DNA from: Antarctobacter aquimaris
GTDB lineage: Bacteria > Pseudomonadota > Alphaproteobacteria > Rhodobacterales > Rhodobacteraceae
NCBI RefSeq assembly: GCF_900184945.1
Contig: NZ_FXYF01000003.1
Coordinates: 1 to 64,000 of the forward strand
Length of the DNA stretch: 64,000 bases
Direction: 5' to 3'
The stretch's first letter is position 1; every line of letters begins with the position of its first letter. The position numbers and the translations under genes were made by a program. A model generated the notes under the pieces. That model did not search any database. It saw only the letters and a program-made list of their open reading frames with translations, and was not told the origin of the DNA. Shown here piece after piece: positions 6,493 to 15,158 of the stretch.

Positions 6493-8846
6493 CCGCGCCC
6501 TTCACCGGGCCCGAGCCGGACCACCAGCACCTCCGGGATCTCCAGATACACCTGACCATGCTCTTTGGATATTGCGAGGGCTTTGTTGCCGTCCGAATGC
6601 TGCGCGAAACAGGCACGGGTGATGCAAAGCCCCAATCCCGTTACCTGCCAGTTGACAGCGGTTTGTATGACAGCCTCCGTGATCTTGTCGGACCGGCGGC
6701 CAGGGACCAGCGCGGTCTCTATGTCGTGCCCTGCACCGTCAGGGCACCCGGCAGCGCGAAGGCCGGGGATATCTTCGAGACCTGTGCGATCCCGGTCGAT
6801 CTCGACAAGGGTAATGTCGAAGCCAAGCGCAAGCACCTCGAACATCACCTCGGTCTGGCCACCGAGGTTGTCACGTCGGGCGGCCGCACGCCCGAAGGCC
6901 AGGCCAAGCTGCATCTCTACTGGAGGTTGACCGAAGCTTGCTCCGGCGCGGAACTGGAAAAGGTTGTCGAGATCCGTCAACTGATGATTGCGGCGGTCGA
7001 TGCCGACGCGTCGTTCCAGAAACTGACCCAGCCGATCCGTGTTCCTGGGTCCATCCACGGCAAGAACGGTGTCCGCACCTGGGTGGCGATCGAGACCTCG
7101 ACCGGCTGGGAATACGATTTGGATGAAATGCTCGAGGACGCCCGGCGCATGCCGCGCATGCCCGGGTTGCCGCCGCATATCGATACCGGCAAGCCTTGGG
7201 GTACTGGGCCGACGGTCGAAGAGTTGCAGAAATCCCGGGTGCGCGCAGGATACGAGGACGATCTCTCGAGGTACGAGGCGCTTTCGAAGGTCATCGGTCA
7301 TTGGGTGCGCCTCGCGCGCCTCGGCCAGTGTTCCGTCGAAGAAGCCTGGGCCGCCGTGGTCGATTACAATCAGGCCTGCATCGTTCCCCCGTGGCCATCG
7401 GAGAGGCTCAAAAGGGAATTCGATGCCCTGCTCGGACTTGATCAGCGGAACCACCGCGCGGATTGGGACCAGCGGCAGGCGAGCGATGAAGAGACAGGTG
7501 ACGAGAACAAAGGTGGCGCAGAGGCGGCGAGGGCGGAGCCGCCTGCCGGTAGTGAAGACGCGCTCGCCGGCAGTTTTGTTGAAGAATTCGGTCCGCAATG
7601 GCGCTACGTCGCTCCCTGGGGCAAATGGTTGCACTGGGACGGTCGGACATGGTCCACCGACGAAACCCAGAGCGTGGTCCACCAGATCCGAGGCGTGGTC
7701 CGCAAGGAGACCGTCGGTCTGAAGCCGCGCGACGCGCAGAAACTCGCGACCAACAGGACTTTCCGCGCGGTCGAGCGCATTGCCTCCAGCGACCGCAGAA
7801 TTGCCTCGCGTCCTTCGGATTGGGACGCCCATGATGCGCTGCTGAATACCCCGTCAGGCGTGATCGACCTCCAGACCGGCGAGATCTTGCCACATGATCC
7901 CTCGCTACTGCTTACGCAGGCGACCGGCGCGTCCCCCGGGGGACAGTGTCCCACCTGGATGCGCTTCATCGACGAGATCACTGGGGGCGATGCCGCGCTT
8001 GCGGCCTACCTGGCGCGGATCTGCGGCTACTGCCTGACCGGCGACACCGGCGAGCAGGTCTTCTTCTTCTTTCACGGCGCCGGGGCCAACGGCAAATCCG
8101 TGTTTCTGCAAACCGTGTCCAGGACCCTCGGCTCCTACGCCGCCACCGCCCCTCTGGACAGCTTCATGATCGGTCGCGGGACAAGTCACCCAACAGACAT
8201 TGCTGGCTTGCGTGGCAAGCGCCTGGTCACCGTCTCGGAAACCGAACCGGGTCGCGCCTGGGCGGAAAGCAGGATCAAGACGATCACCGGTGGCGATCCG
8301 ATCCGGGCCCGCTTTCTCTACCAGGACTTCTTCGAGTTCGTGCCGACATTCAAGCTGATCGTCGCGGGCAACCATCGGCCGCAGTTGACCGGCGTCGGGG
8401 AAGCGATGCGCCGTCGCCTGCACCTCGTGCCGTTCGACATCACCATTCCGCCTGATCGCCGCGACAAGCAACTCGCGCATCGTCTTGAAACGGAACTTGG
8501 CGGGGTCCTGTCGTGGATGATCGCTGGATACCACGAATGGCAGCAGAAAGGTCTCGACGCACCGCAAAGAATACTCGAGGCTTCAAGGTCCTACTTCGCC
8601 GACGAGGATCTCGTTGGCCAGTGGATCGACGAAGAGCTCGATATCGGCGAGGACCACACGGCAACGGCAAAGGCACTGTTCGCCAGTTGGGGTGCATGGG
8701 CAGAGGCGAACGGCACTGACCGCGGTTCCCAGAAGACCCTGGGCGAAGCTCTCAGGTCCCGCGGGTTCGAAAACGGGCGGTCACGGGCCGGCTGGTTCTG
8801 GCGCGGCCTCGCGGTTCGCAGCCGCCGCCAGGGGAGTGACGCATGA
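6489..8846 (+). CDS. P4/D5-family phage primase-helicase
   Basis: A 785-residue protein. The N-terminal half resembles an archaeo-eukaryotic-type primase of plasmids and phages: IPVDLDKG (about residues 99-106) supplies the DxD metal motif, and the later VPGSIHGKNG segment matches primases of this group. The C-terminal half has the D5_N region (DALLNTPSGVIDLQTG) and an SF3-type helicase with Walker A HGAGANGKSVFL at about residue 530 and the downstream VSETEPGRAWAE and GNHRPQLTGVGEAMRRR elements. It would prime and unwind DNA for element replication. It overlaps its neighbours on both sides by ATGA and is of normal length for the family, with no interruption seen. Confidence 0.92.
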   Translation: MTAPFTGPEPDHQHLRDLQIHLTMLFGYCEGFVAVRMLRETGTGDAKPQSRYLPVDSGLYDSLRDLVGPAARDQRGLYVVPCTVRAPGSAKAGDIFETCAIPVDLDKGNVEAKRKHLEHHLGLATEVVTSGGRTPEGQAKLHLYWRLTEACSGAELEKVVEIRQLMIAAVDADASFQKLTQPIRVPGSIHGKNGVRTWVAIETSTGWEYDLDEMLEDARRMPRMPGLPPHIDTGKPWGTGPTVEELQKSRVRAGYEDDLSRYEALSKVIGHWVRLARLGQCSVEEAWAAVVDYNQACIVPPWPSERLKREFDALLGLDQRNHRADWDQRQASDEETGDENKGGAEAARAEPPAGSEDALAGSFVEEFGPQWRYVAPWGKWLHWDGRTWSTDETQSVVHQIRGVVRKETVGLKPRDAQKLATNRTFRAVERIASSDRRIASRPSDWDAHDALLNTPSGVIDLQTGEILPHDPSLLLTQATGASPGGQCPTWMRFIDEITGGDAALAAYLARICGYCLTGDTGEQVFFFFHGAGANGKSVFLQTVSRTLGSYAATAPLDSFMIGRGTSHPTDIAGLRGKRLVTVSETEPGRAWAESRIKTITGGDPIRARFLYQDFFEFVPTFKLIVAGNHRPQLTGVGEAMRRRLHLVPFDITIPPDRRDKQLAHRLETELGGVLSWMIAGYHEWQQKGLDAPQRILEASRSYFADEDLVGQWIDEELDIGEDHTATAKALFASWGAWAEANGTDRGSQKTLGEALRSRGFENGRSRAGWFWRGLAVRSRRQGSDA

Positions 8847-9046
8847 AGCTGCCCAACGCCTTGAACCCGAACCTCCTGTCTCCCGCCGAACGCCGCGCCG
8901 AACTCTGCCGCCTGCTGGCCCTCGGGCTGGTCCGCCTCCGGATGCGGGAGAACGCGCAACTGTCTGCGCCTGATGGAGACTTTCCGCTACACAACTCGGC
9001 CGACCGGAGCGGTCATGCAACCACCGCAAAACGGAGAACGGCATGA
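8843..9046 (+). CDS. Small conserved-looking hypothetical protein
   Basis: A 67-residue protein with an amphipathic helix (SPAERRAELCRLLALGLVRLRMR) and a polar basic C-terminus. Small genes of this kind are commonly found directly before DUF2924 and recombinase genes in alphaproteobacterial islands. The ATGA overlaps at both ends support translation. No domain recognised; function unknown. Confidence 0.7.
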   Translation: MKLPNALNPNLLSPAERRAELCRLLALGLVRLRMRENAQLSAPDGDFPLHNSADRSGHATTAKRRTA

Positions 9047-9495
9047 CCCACGACACAATCCCCGCGCGCCTGGCCGCACTGAAAACCACGCCAACCCCGG
9101 AGTTGAAGCAACAGTGGCGGGACCTGTTCGACAGCGAACCGCCACCGTTCAATCGGCGTTACCTCGAGTCCCGCCTGGCTTACCGCATCCAGGAACTCGC
9201 CTATGGCGGGCTGAAGCCTGAGACCATCCGGCGTCTGGAGCGGCTGGGCGAGGAACTGGACGGAGGAGACAAGAAGAAGCGCGGAATGCGCCTCGACCGC
9301 GACCGCCCCATCACCGGCACGCGGCTGCTGCGGGAATGGCAGGGACTCGAATACGTCGTCACCGTCACCGCCGACGGCTTCGAATGGCAGGGTCGGCCCT
9401 ACAAGTCGCTGTCGGCGATCGCACGCGCCATCACCGGAACCCGCTGGAACGGGCTCGTTTTCTTTGGGCTCAAGCGGCAGGGAGGCCGGGCATGA
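9043..9495 (+). CDS. DUF2924 family protein
   Basis: A 150-residue protein with the DUF2924 pattern: an N-terminal helical part (LKQQWRDLFDSEPPPFNRRYLESRLAYRIQELAYGGL) and a C-terminal part with GTRLLREWQGLEYVVTV, then FEWQGRPYKSLSAIARAITGTRWNGLVFFGL. DUF2924 genes nearly always sit upstream of a serine recombinase in Rhizobiales and Rhodobacterales mobile islands. The C-terminal region resembles the DNA-facing RAMA-type modules of restriction-related proteins, but its role is not established. Overlaps the recombinase gene by ATGA. Confidence 0.88.
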   Translation: MTHDTIPARLAALKTTPTPELKQQWRDLFDSEPPPFNRRYLESRLAYRIQELAYGGLKPETIRRLERLGEELDGGDKKKRGMRLDRDRPITGTRLLREWQGLEYVVTVTADGFEWQGRPYKSLSAIARAITGTRWNGLVFFGLKRQGGRA

Positions 9496-10817
9496 CCAAG
9501 GTGGCTGACAAATCCAAGGTAGTTCGAAAACTCCGCTGCGCCGTCTACACCCGGAAATCCTCCGAGGAAGGGCTGGAGCAGGAGTTCAATTCGCTGCACG
9601 CCCAAAGCGAGGCCTGCGAGGCCTTCATCGCCAGCCAGCGCTCCGAGGGATGGGTGCTGGTTCGCGATCAGTATGACGACGGCGGCATCTCGGGCGGCAC
9701 GCTGGACCGGCCCGGCCTTCAGACGCTGATGGCAGACATCGAGGACGGGCTGGTCGACGTGGTGGTGGTCTACAAGATCGACCGCCTCAGCCGCTCGCTG
9801 GCCGACTTCGCCAAGCTGGTCGAGGTGTTCGACCGCAATGGCGTGACGTTCGTTTCCGTGACGCAGTCCTTCAACACCACCACGTCGATGGGGCGGCTGA
9901 CGCTGAACATCCTGCTCAGCTTCGCCCAGTTCGAGCGCGAGGTGACCGCCGAGCGCATCCGCGACAAGGTCGCTGCCAGCCGGAAGAAGGGCATGTGGAT
10001 GGGCGGGGTGCCGCCCTACGGCTATCGCGTCGAGAACCGGAAGCTGCTGGTCGATGACGAGAGCGCCGCGCATGTGCGCTGGATCTTCGCCCGCTTCCTC
10101 GAGATCGGTTCGGCCACGGAACTGGCGCGAGAGGTCGCGCGGCACGGTATCCGGACGCCCAGGGGCAACCAGATCGACAAGAAATACCTGTACCGGCTGC
10201 TCTCGAACCGCGCCTACATCGGCGAGGCGGTCCACAAGGGCGAAAGCTACCCCGGCGAGCACGATGCCATCATCGACCGCGAGACATGGGACCGGGTTCA
10301 CGCCATCCTGCAGGAGAGCCCCCGCAAGCGCGCCGCTCGCACCCGCGCCGAGACGCCAGCACTGCTGAAAGGGCTGCTGTTCGGGCCGGATGGCGCGGCC
10401 TTTTCGCCAAGCCACACCCGCAAGGGCGACAGGCTCTACCGCTACTATGTCAGCCAGACGGTGTTGAAGCATGGTGCCGGATCATGTCCGGTCGGCCGCG
10501 TGCCAGCGGGCGAGATCGAAGCCGCCGTAATCAACCAACTGCGCGCCGTGTTCCGCCAGCCCGAGGTCGTGGCGGGCACTTGGAAGGCGGCGCGCGCCCA
10601 TGCCGACGACATCACCGAGGCCGACGCCCGCACGGCCCTGCAGCAACTCGACCCGCTGTGGGGAGAACTCTTCCCTGCCGAGCAGGCCCGCATCGTCGCG
10701 CTGCTGGTCGAACGCGTGGACATCGGCGTGAACGGCTTGAAAGTCCGGCTGCGCGTGGACGGCCTCGGCGGCCTCGCGCGGGAGATGCTTGCCGGCGGGA
10801 TTGGAGAAACAGCATGA
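9492..10817 (+). CDS. Large serine recombinase (island integrase-type)
   Basis: A 441-residue protein. The N-terminal resolvase domain has the catalytic CAVYTRKSSEEG and the conserved YDDGGISGGTLDRPGLQ, YKIDRLSRSLADFA and SFAQFEREVTAERIRDK. It is followed by a recombinase domain (GVPPYGYRVENRKL, then LSNRAYIGEAVHKGE) and a C-terminal segment typical of this alphaproteobacterial subgroup (LLKGLLFGPDGAAFSPSHTRKG, YRYYVSQ) that lacks a CxxC zinc ribbon. It is the likely integrase of the 6.3-11.2 kb module. The ATG at 9492 is fixed by the ATGA overlap with the DUF2924 stop; longer readings upstream are in another gene's space. Confidence 0.92.
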   Translation: MTKVADKSKVVRKLRCAVYTRKSSEEGLEQEFNSLHAQSEACEAFIASQRSEGWVLVRDQYDDGGISGGTLDRPGLQTLMADIEDGLVDVVVVYKIDRLSRSLADFAKLVEVFDRNGVTFVSVTQSFNTTTSMGRLTLNILLSFAQFEREVTAERIRDKVAASRKKGMWMGGVPPYGYRVENRKLLVDDESAAHVRWIFARFLEIGSATELAREVARHGIRTPRGNQIDKKYLYRLLSNRAYIGEAVHKGESYPGEHDAIIDRETWDRVHAILQESPRKRAARTRAETPALLKGLLFGPDGAAFSPSHTRKGDRLYRYYVSQTVLKHGAGSCPVGRVPAGEIEAAVINQLRAVFRQPEVVAGTWKAARAHADDITEADARTALQQLDPLWGELFPAEQARIVALLVERVDIGVNGLKVRLRVDGLGGLAREMLAGGIGETA

Positions 10818-11206
10818 CTCGCGCGGCGCCGATACCGGACACCGTGACGCTCCACGTCCCGTTCCGCATCGTGAAGCGCGGCGGGCGAAAAGAGATGCAG
10901 CTGCCAGACGGCGCTGCCCCGCCGCGCAGGACCGACAACACGCTGGTCAAGGCGCTGGCGCGCGCCTTCCGATGGAAGCGCCTGCTGGAGTCCGGCGATT
11001 TCGCCACCATCGCCGAACTGGCCGAGCGCGAAGGCATCGCGCCGTCCTACATAACTCGCGTCCTGCGGCTCACACTGCTCGCGCCTGACATCGTTGAGGC
11101 GATCCTGGCCGGTAAGCAGAGGCCGGAGGTGACACTGGCGCGGGTGCTGGAGCCTTTCCCGGTGGAATGGGAAGACCAGCGACAATCTTTTACCCGATCG
11201 ACGTGA
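10814..11206 (+). CDS. HTH-like recombinase-associated protein
   Basis: A 130-residue protein. Residues about 45-85 contain ALARAFRWKRLLESGDFATIAELAEREGIAPSYITRVLRL-type HTH geometry (a ParB/Spo0J-like 'IAELAEREGIAPSYITRVL' motif), ending LAPDIVEAILAG. It is typically encoded directly downstream of DUF2924-linked recombinases and may assist synapsis or regulate the operon. The start overlaps the recombinase stop by ATGA. It is the last gene of the six-gene unit; 185 bases without a supported gene follow. Confidence 0.8.
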   Translation: MTRAAPIPDTVTLHVPFRIVKRGGRKEMQLPDGAAPPRRTDNTLVKALARAFRWKRLLESGDFATIAELAEREGIAPSYITRVLRLTLLAPDIVEAILAGKQRPEVTLARVLEPFPVEWEDQRQSFTRST

Positions 11207-11390
11207 ACGGCACGAACCGACAACTCGGTGCGCAGCCACCCACTGAGATGCAGCGCAACAGAACTGGACGTTCGCGCCATATGCAATACTTCAGCGGCGG
11301 TGAAGGTCGGGTGTTCGCGACTTTCATGTCGTCCGATAGCAGCGCTCGGAGCGCCCCGGACTCCTATTCTGATACACTTCCCAACCAGAA

Positions 11391-12434
11391 TCAGAGTAGG
11401 TCCGACCCGTTCTTGGATAGGTAATCCTTTCGGAACTCGTCGTAGTAGCGGTTGTTGACTACGTCGACCACTCCATCCCGCACTTTCTGAAAGACACGTT
11501 CATACAAGAAGGCGCTTCCTTCAGGAACAATCCCCATCGCCTTCATAATTCTTTTGCCACCGACCTTTGGATCTGCTGAGTACTCCCTCTGCCAGAAGTC
11601 ATACATTTCTCTTGCTTTCGCCCATGCAGCGAGACTGGTCTCGGTCGCCTTCGCGTTTTCCCAAGGGAATTGTTTCTCGCGTACATGCCCTAAACTATCG
11701 TACTCCAGAGGTCTGAGGTTGGCTTCATTGCCGGATAGGACCCAACCACTCGCATGTCGAACCTTTCCGTTGATGAGCATCGAAACGAGCGAGATACCAA
11801 CATCGTGTGTCTCACAAAATGTCGAGATGGTTCCTGAGAATCTTTCTCCCGTCATTGCGTTTGCGAAATCGTACGCTTGGTTGTACCGATTGACCTTTTG
11901 CTCAGTGCCCTTGAAAGTCCAACCAGCTACAGAATGGACTTCGCCGCTGGTTTTCAATTTTTGAACTGCCCTCTGGTTCACTCCGATGTGCCGAGAAAGA
12001 TCGACTAGCGTTCCCTGGAATGCCTCCCCAGTGAACGCGTTAATGAAGTCGTAGATCTTCTTGCCGCCCCAGCGCCTGTACTGCGCGTCAGATTGCTTTT
12101 CTCGGACTGTATCGCTCGGGTTAGAGACGCCATCGCCGCCATCCGTGTTGTTGAAAAGTGGACCCTTACCGAGATCGGCACGTCCGAAAAAGTGGATCAG
12201 AGCCTGTTCAACCAGTAGTGCGTTCTCTTCGTTCGACTTGGCGATGACCTCAGGTTCGACAACAAGGCCCTGCGCCGACCTTGAAGCAATTAGCTTACTT
12301 AGTCGGTCGTTTGTTCTAGCTTTGGCCCAAGTGTGAGATACTGCCCTGTTTCCGCACCCCTTGCCAACATAGACAGGCTCGCCCGTTGCTGGGTCGCGAA
12401 ACAGGTAGACATAGAAGTTATTTTCACCGTCCAT
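11391..12434 (-). CDS. LEM-3-like GIY-YIG endonuclease with two repeat modules
   Basis: About 347 residues. The N-terminus FYVYLFRDPATGEPVYVGKG is a LEM-3-type GIY-YIG signature, with a following R-x(n)-E pattern (SNEENALLVEQALIHFFG supplies the conserved Glu). The middle holds two tandem modules of about 50 residues: YDFINAFTGEAFQGT...VAGWTFKG and YDFANAMTGERFSGT...ASGWVLSG, resembling NUMOD-type DNA-binding repeats of homing endonucleases. The C-terminal about 100 residues are unrecognised. The ATG at 12434 is preferred to a TTG at 12443. The gene is less GC-rich than its neighbours, suggesting separate transfer. It may be a homing-type or phage-derived nuclease. Confidence 0.8.
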   Translation of the reverse strand: MDGENNFYVYLFRDPATGEPVYVGKGCGNRAVSHTWAKARTNDRLSKLIASRSAQGLVVEPEVIAKSNEENALLVEQALIHFFGRADLGKGPLFNNTDGGDGVSNPSDTVREKQSDAQYRRWGGKKIYDFINAFTGEAFQGTLVDLSRHIGVNQRAVQKLKTSGEVHSVAGWTFKGTEQKVNRYNQAYDFANAMTGERFSGTISTFCETHDVGISLVSMLINGKVRHASGWVLSGNEANLRPLEYDSLGHVREKQFPWENAKATETSLAAWAKAREMYDFWQREYSADPKVGGKRIMKAMGIVPEGSAFLYERVFQKVRDGVVDVVNNRYYDEFRKDYLSKNGSDLL

Positions 12435-12699
12435 TGCCGCCAACTCTCAACCCAGGCTTCGGAAGAGGCAACCTTGAATTCCTGCTCCAGGCTCGTAACC
12501 CTCATGCGGCATCGCAGCGCAAGCCCTCAGGGCCACGTTCGACAGCGTCGCTCGCGGCCCAGAGCCGCCCTTGGCTTGATCATCTAACGCCGCGATGCGG
12601 CTTCACCAGAACAGTCATTCGGCACACCGTGCAGCATTTTCGATGACCGAGGGGAAGGTCGCGGGACGAAGTTGGTCTTGCCCCCGTTTCACCGGACAC

Positions 12700-13533
12700 T
12701 CAGGCGGTTGCGGATTGGGCTGCGATGAACTCGCGAGGCGAGCGCATTTTCAGCCCTGAGTGCGGGTGGTTTTCGTTGTAGTCCTCGATCCAGCCTCCGA
12801 TCAATCCGAGAACGGCCTGTGCGTCTGGCAACGGCGTCACCTGGACGTAATCGCGTTTCAGGGTCTTCACGAAAGCCTCTGAGATGCCGTTGCTTTGCGG
12901 GCTCTGAACCGGTGTGAAGCAGGACTTCAGACCGAGTTGGCGGGCGAAGATCTGCGTGTCCTTAGCGAGGTAGGGCGAGCCGTTGTCGGTCAGCATCTCG
13001 ATGACCGAAGGCGCGCGGTGACCGCCAAAGCGGCGTTCCACGGCCTCGAGCATGATGTCACGGATGTCGGAGCCGCTGATCCCGGCGTTCACTACCGCCC
13101 GCCAGGCTATGATCTCGCGATCGTGGGCATCGATGATGAATGCACCGCGCACGATGTCGCCGTTCCAGCAGGTGAACTCGAACCCGTCCGAGCACCAGCG
13201 CAGGTTCGAGCGCATGACGGTCACCTTGCCGTCGTGAACATGCTCGGGACGCTCGGAGTATTTCCGCGCCAGCAGCAGATTATGGGCCTGCATGATCCGG
13301 TAGACCCGCTTGTGATTGACTGGCGCCAGGCCCTCGGAGCGCAACTGGCGGTTCAGGATTGCCGTGATCCGTCGATAGCCGTAGGTCGGGCGCGCCGCCA
13401 CCAGAGTCATGATCAACGGCACCAGCGCCGCGTCTTGCGCTTTATGATAGCGCCGCCGCGGCTTCGTTCTCCCGTTCAGCCGGTCGATCAGGTTCGAGCG
13501 GGCCACCCCCAGGGTTTGAGCCACGACCTTCAC
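12700..13533 (-). CDS. IS3-family transposase OrfB (DDE integrase domain)
   Basis: A 277-residue rve/IS3 OrfB. An HTH_21-like region (RPTYGYRRITAILNRQL, VNHKRVYRIMQ) precedes the catalytic domain: the first Asp in CSDGFEF, the second in MLTDNGSPY and the Glu in SNGISEAFVKTLKRDY, in correct DDE order. The GTG start at 13533 overlaps the OrfA stop (GTGA). The normal active product in this family is an OrfAB fusion made by -1 frameshifting; here the -1 frame is open from the A7 tract in orfA into OrfB. Confidence 0.93.
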   Translation of the reverse strand: MKVVAQTLGVARSNLIDRLNGRTKPRRRYHKAQDAALVPLIMTLVAARPTYGYRRITAILNRQLRSEGLAPVNHKRVYRIMQAHNLLLARKYSERPEHVHDGKVTVMRSNLRWCSDGFEFTCWNGDIVRGAFIIDAHDREIIAWRAVVNAGISGSDIRDIMLEAVERRFGGHRAPSVIEMLTDNGSPYLAKDTQIFARQLGLKSCFTPVQSPQSNGISEAFVKTLKRDYVQVTPLPDAQAVLGLIGGWIEDYNENHPHSGLKMRSPREFIAAQSATA

Positions 13534-13925
13534 CGGAAATCGTCCTTCAGCGGCGACCGCGCGAGCAAGGTCGGTTTTTTTGACCGTGACTTGTCCAGCG
13601 CCTCGCGCAGGATCTCCGCCTCCAGCGTCTTGCGCCCGAGCTGGCGTTCGAGCTCGCGGATACGGTCCTCCATCTGGCGGACGACTTTGTTGCTTGTGAC
13701 CTCATCGTCCTCGGACACGGCGACACTTCCCCCTTCGAGCATGAGCCGACGCCAACGATACAGCAGGTTGGGCGCCACGCCATTGCGGCGCGCGACCACC
13801 GAAATGCTGGCCCGGTCGTTCAGCGTCTCCTCCACGATCCGCAGCTTCTCGGCGGCAGTCCAGCGGCGCCGACGGCCGCCATCGGTGATGATCTCTATCT
13901 CAGACATAAGCACGTGCTCAGGCAT
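13530..13925 (-). CDS. IS3-family OrfA (HTH and leucine zipper)
   Basis: A 131-residue protein with a transposase_8-type HTH (RRRRWTAAEKLRIVEETL, SVVARRNGVAPNLLYRWRRL) and a heptad-rich C-terminus (VRQMEDRIRELERQLGRKTLEAEILREAL) for dimerisation. The ATG at 13925 is preceded by GGAGG at a 9-base distance. It binds the terminal repeats; alone it is usually an inhibitor. Confidence 0.9.
   Translation of the reverse strand: MPEHVLMSEIEIITDGGRRRRWTAAEKLRIVEETLNDRASISVVARRNGVAPNLLYRWRRLMLEGGSVAVSEDDEVTSNKVVRQMEDRIRELERQLGRKTLEAEILREALDKSRSKKPTLLARSPLKDDFR
13575..13581 (-). promoter_or_regulatory. A_AAA_AAA slippery heptamer for OrfAB frameshifting
   Basis: On the minus strand, codons TCA AAA AAA of orfA give A_AAA_AAA in the zero frame. 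OrfB is in the -1 frame relative to OrfA, and that frame has no stop between the heptamer and the OrfB start, so a -1 slip gives a continuous OrfAB. Confidence 0.8.
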
Positions 13926-14233
13926 ATGCCTAAGCCTCCATGGTTATGCCCAAGTGTCCGGTCGAAAAGGGGGCCAGTTCAGAAGTGCCCTTTCGCTGCG
14001 GATGGATCAAGGTCCGGTTTAGGCGGGCCGCTTGTTTAGAAAAAATGCACAGTGCCTGGTCTAAGGCCTATGTAGAGACAAGGAAGCTTACTAAGGACTG
14101 AAGCGATCAGACGGTCTGTACCCGTTTCGGCTCATATCAGGTTGGCATTCTCATATGGCGGTGATGTGAGCTACTCCCCAACGTTTGGACAGTTTCTGTC
14201 CCAAATCTGCAGCCACCCATCGCCAACACACCG

Positions 14234-15049
14234 TCACTCGACTGCTATGTCCACCGGGAGTTGCGACAGGACATCTTTGGGAATTCTAAATTTGTCAGCC
14301 AAGTTCGCCCGCGCCTCGCTTGACTGAACGTGGCAGATGGCGGCCAGCCCCTCGTTCTTGGCCGCCAAAAGGTCATCCATCGCCGCCGCCGATCCGAGCG
14401 CGTCCATCTGCATAACGCTTGCGTACCACGTCATGTCCCGTGGCAAGAGCCGCAAGGTTCGATTGACAACCCAACATCCAAAACCGTGCGCGACGATGGA
14501 CGCCTCGTGCCCGGCCTTGTTCAAGCAAGAGTTGCAAACCAGTACGGCGGCCGTACAGACGATATTCTTTTCCAGGAAGGCGAGCGCGGTGTCCGGGTCC
14601 CAATGCTGCGGGTCCAGACCAACATACTGCACAACCATGCCATCCGTGGCAAAGGTCCCCAACCACGACCGCGACGCCTGAACAAGTGCCTCAAACCCCG
14701 TGCCAGCGCCCGCGATGACAAAGGGCTGCGCCGCAACCATGTGACGCTCTAAGGCGGATGCCATCGTCATGGATGTGACGCGCCCCAGCCCGTCGATATG
14801 GTACAGGTCGGCATTTCGGGCCGCGTCTGCAGCAGGGACGGACGGGCCATGACCCGACAGACCTTGGCCGGACTTGCCGGCAACCATGAAATAAACCTGC
14901 AGGCGACTTGAGGCCTTCAGCGCCTTTCCAATATCGGTCTTGTGCGTCGTTAACGCGGCCTGCAATTCCTGTCCTGCCTCAACTATCGTTTGCAGACTAT
15001 CGCGCGCCTGTTGGCTGAGCCCTGCGCCCAGATCGCCTTTTTCCGTCAT
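14234..15049 (-). CDS. Unrecognised 271-aa protein beside the MACPF cluster
   Basis: No domain recognised. The protein starts with a polar helical region (residues 1-45), then a segment beginning LQVYFMVAGKSGQGLSGHGPSV and a mixed alpha/beta-looking core (FVIAGAGTGFEALVQASRSWLGTF, VVQYVGLDPQHW). Four Cys occur, including C-N-S-C. No signal peptide, so probably cytoplasmic. It is divergent from the 417-aa gene at 15159 across a 109-base gap, so the two may share a control region. It may belong functionally with the MACPF gene, but this rests on position only. Confidence 0.65.
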   Translation of the reverse strand: MTEKGDLGAGLSQQARDSLQTIVEAGQELQAALTTHKTDIGKALKASSRLQVYFMVAGKSGQGLSGHGPSVPAADAARNADLYHIDGLGRVTSMTMASALERHMVAAQPFVIAGAGTGFEALVQASRSWLGTFATDGMVVQYVGLDPQHWDPDTALAFLEKNIVCTAAVLVCNSCLNKAGHEASIVAHGFGCWVVNRTLRLLPRDMTWYASVMQMDALGSAAAMDDLLAAKNEGLAAICHVQSSEARANLADKFRIPKDVLSQLPVDIAVE

Positions 15050-15158
15050 CCCAAGCTTGCCTACCCTGTGTTTGTAAGTCTACCGTAGGTTTAACCTTCA
15101 CATCCGGCAAGCCCGCTCGCTATCGAGAAAGACGGACCCGCGCAAAGGAAAGAGCCCG

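Larger units (their letters stand above)
12673..13981 (-). mobile_element. IS3-family insertion sequence with 5-bp target duplication
   Basis: The element starts with TG at 12673 and ends with CA at 13981. The ends form an imperfect inverted repeat of about 28 bp sharing GCCCCC, TTTC and ACCGGACACT. GAAGT occurs immediately outside both ends (12668-12672 and 13982-13986), a 5-bp target site duplication. It contains overlapping orfA and orfB, both intact, so the copy looks recent and possibly active. Confidence 0.93.

Noticed and set aside
6453-7832. 459-codon minus-strand frame over the primase gene
   Set aside because: Antisense of the well-supported primase-helicase; no motif.
9492-10817. 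Loss of the recombinase zinc ribbon as a sign of decay
   Set aside because: This DUF2924-linked recombinase subgroup normally lacks the CxxC ribbon, and the frame is intact.
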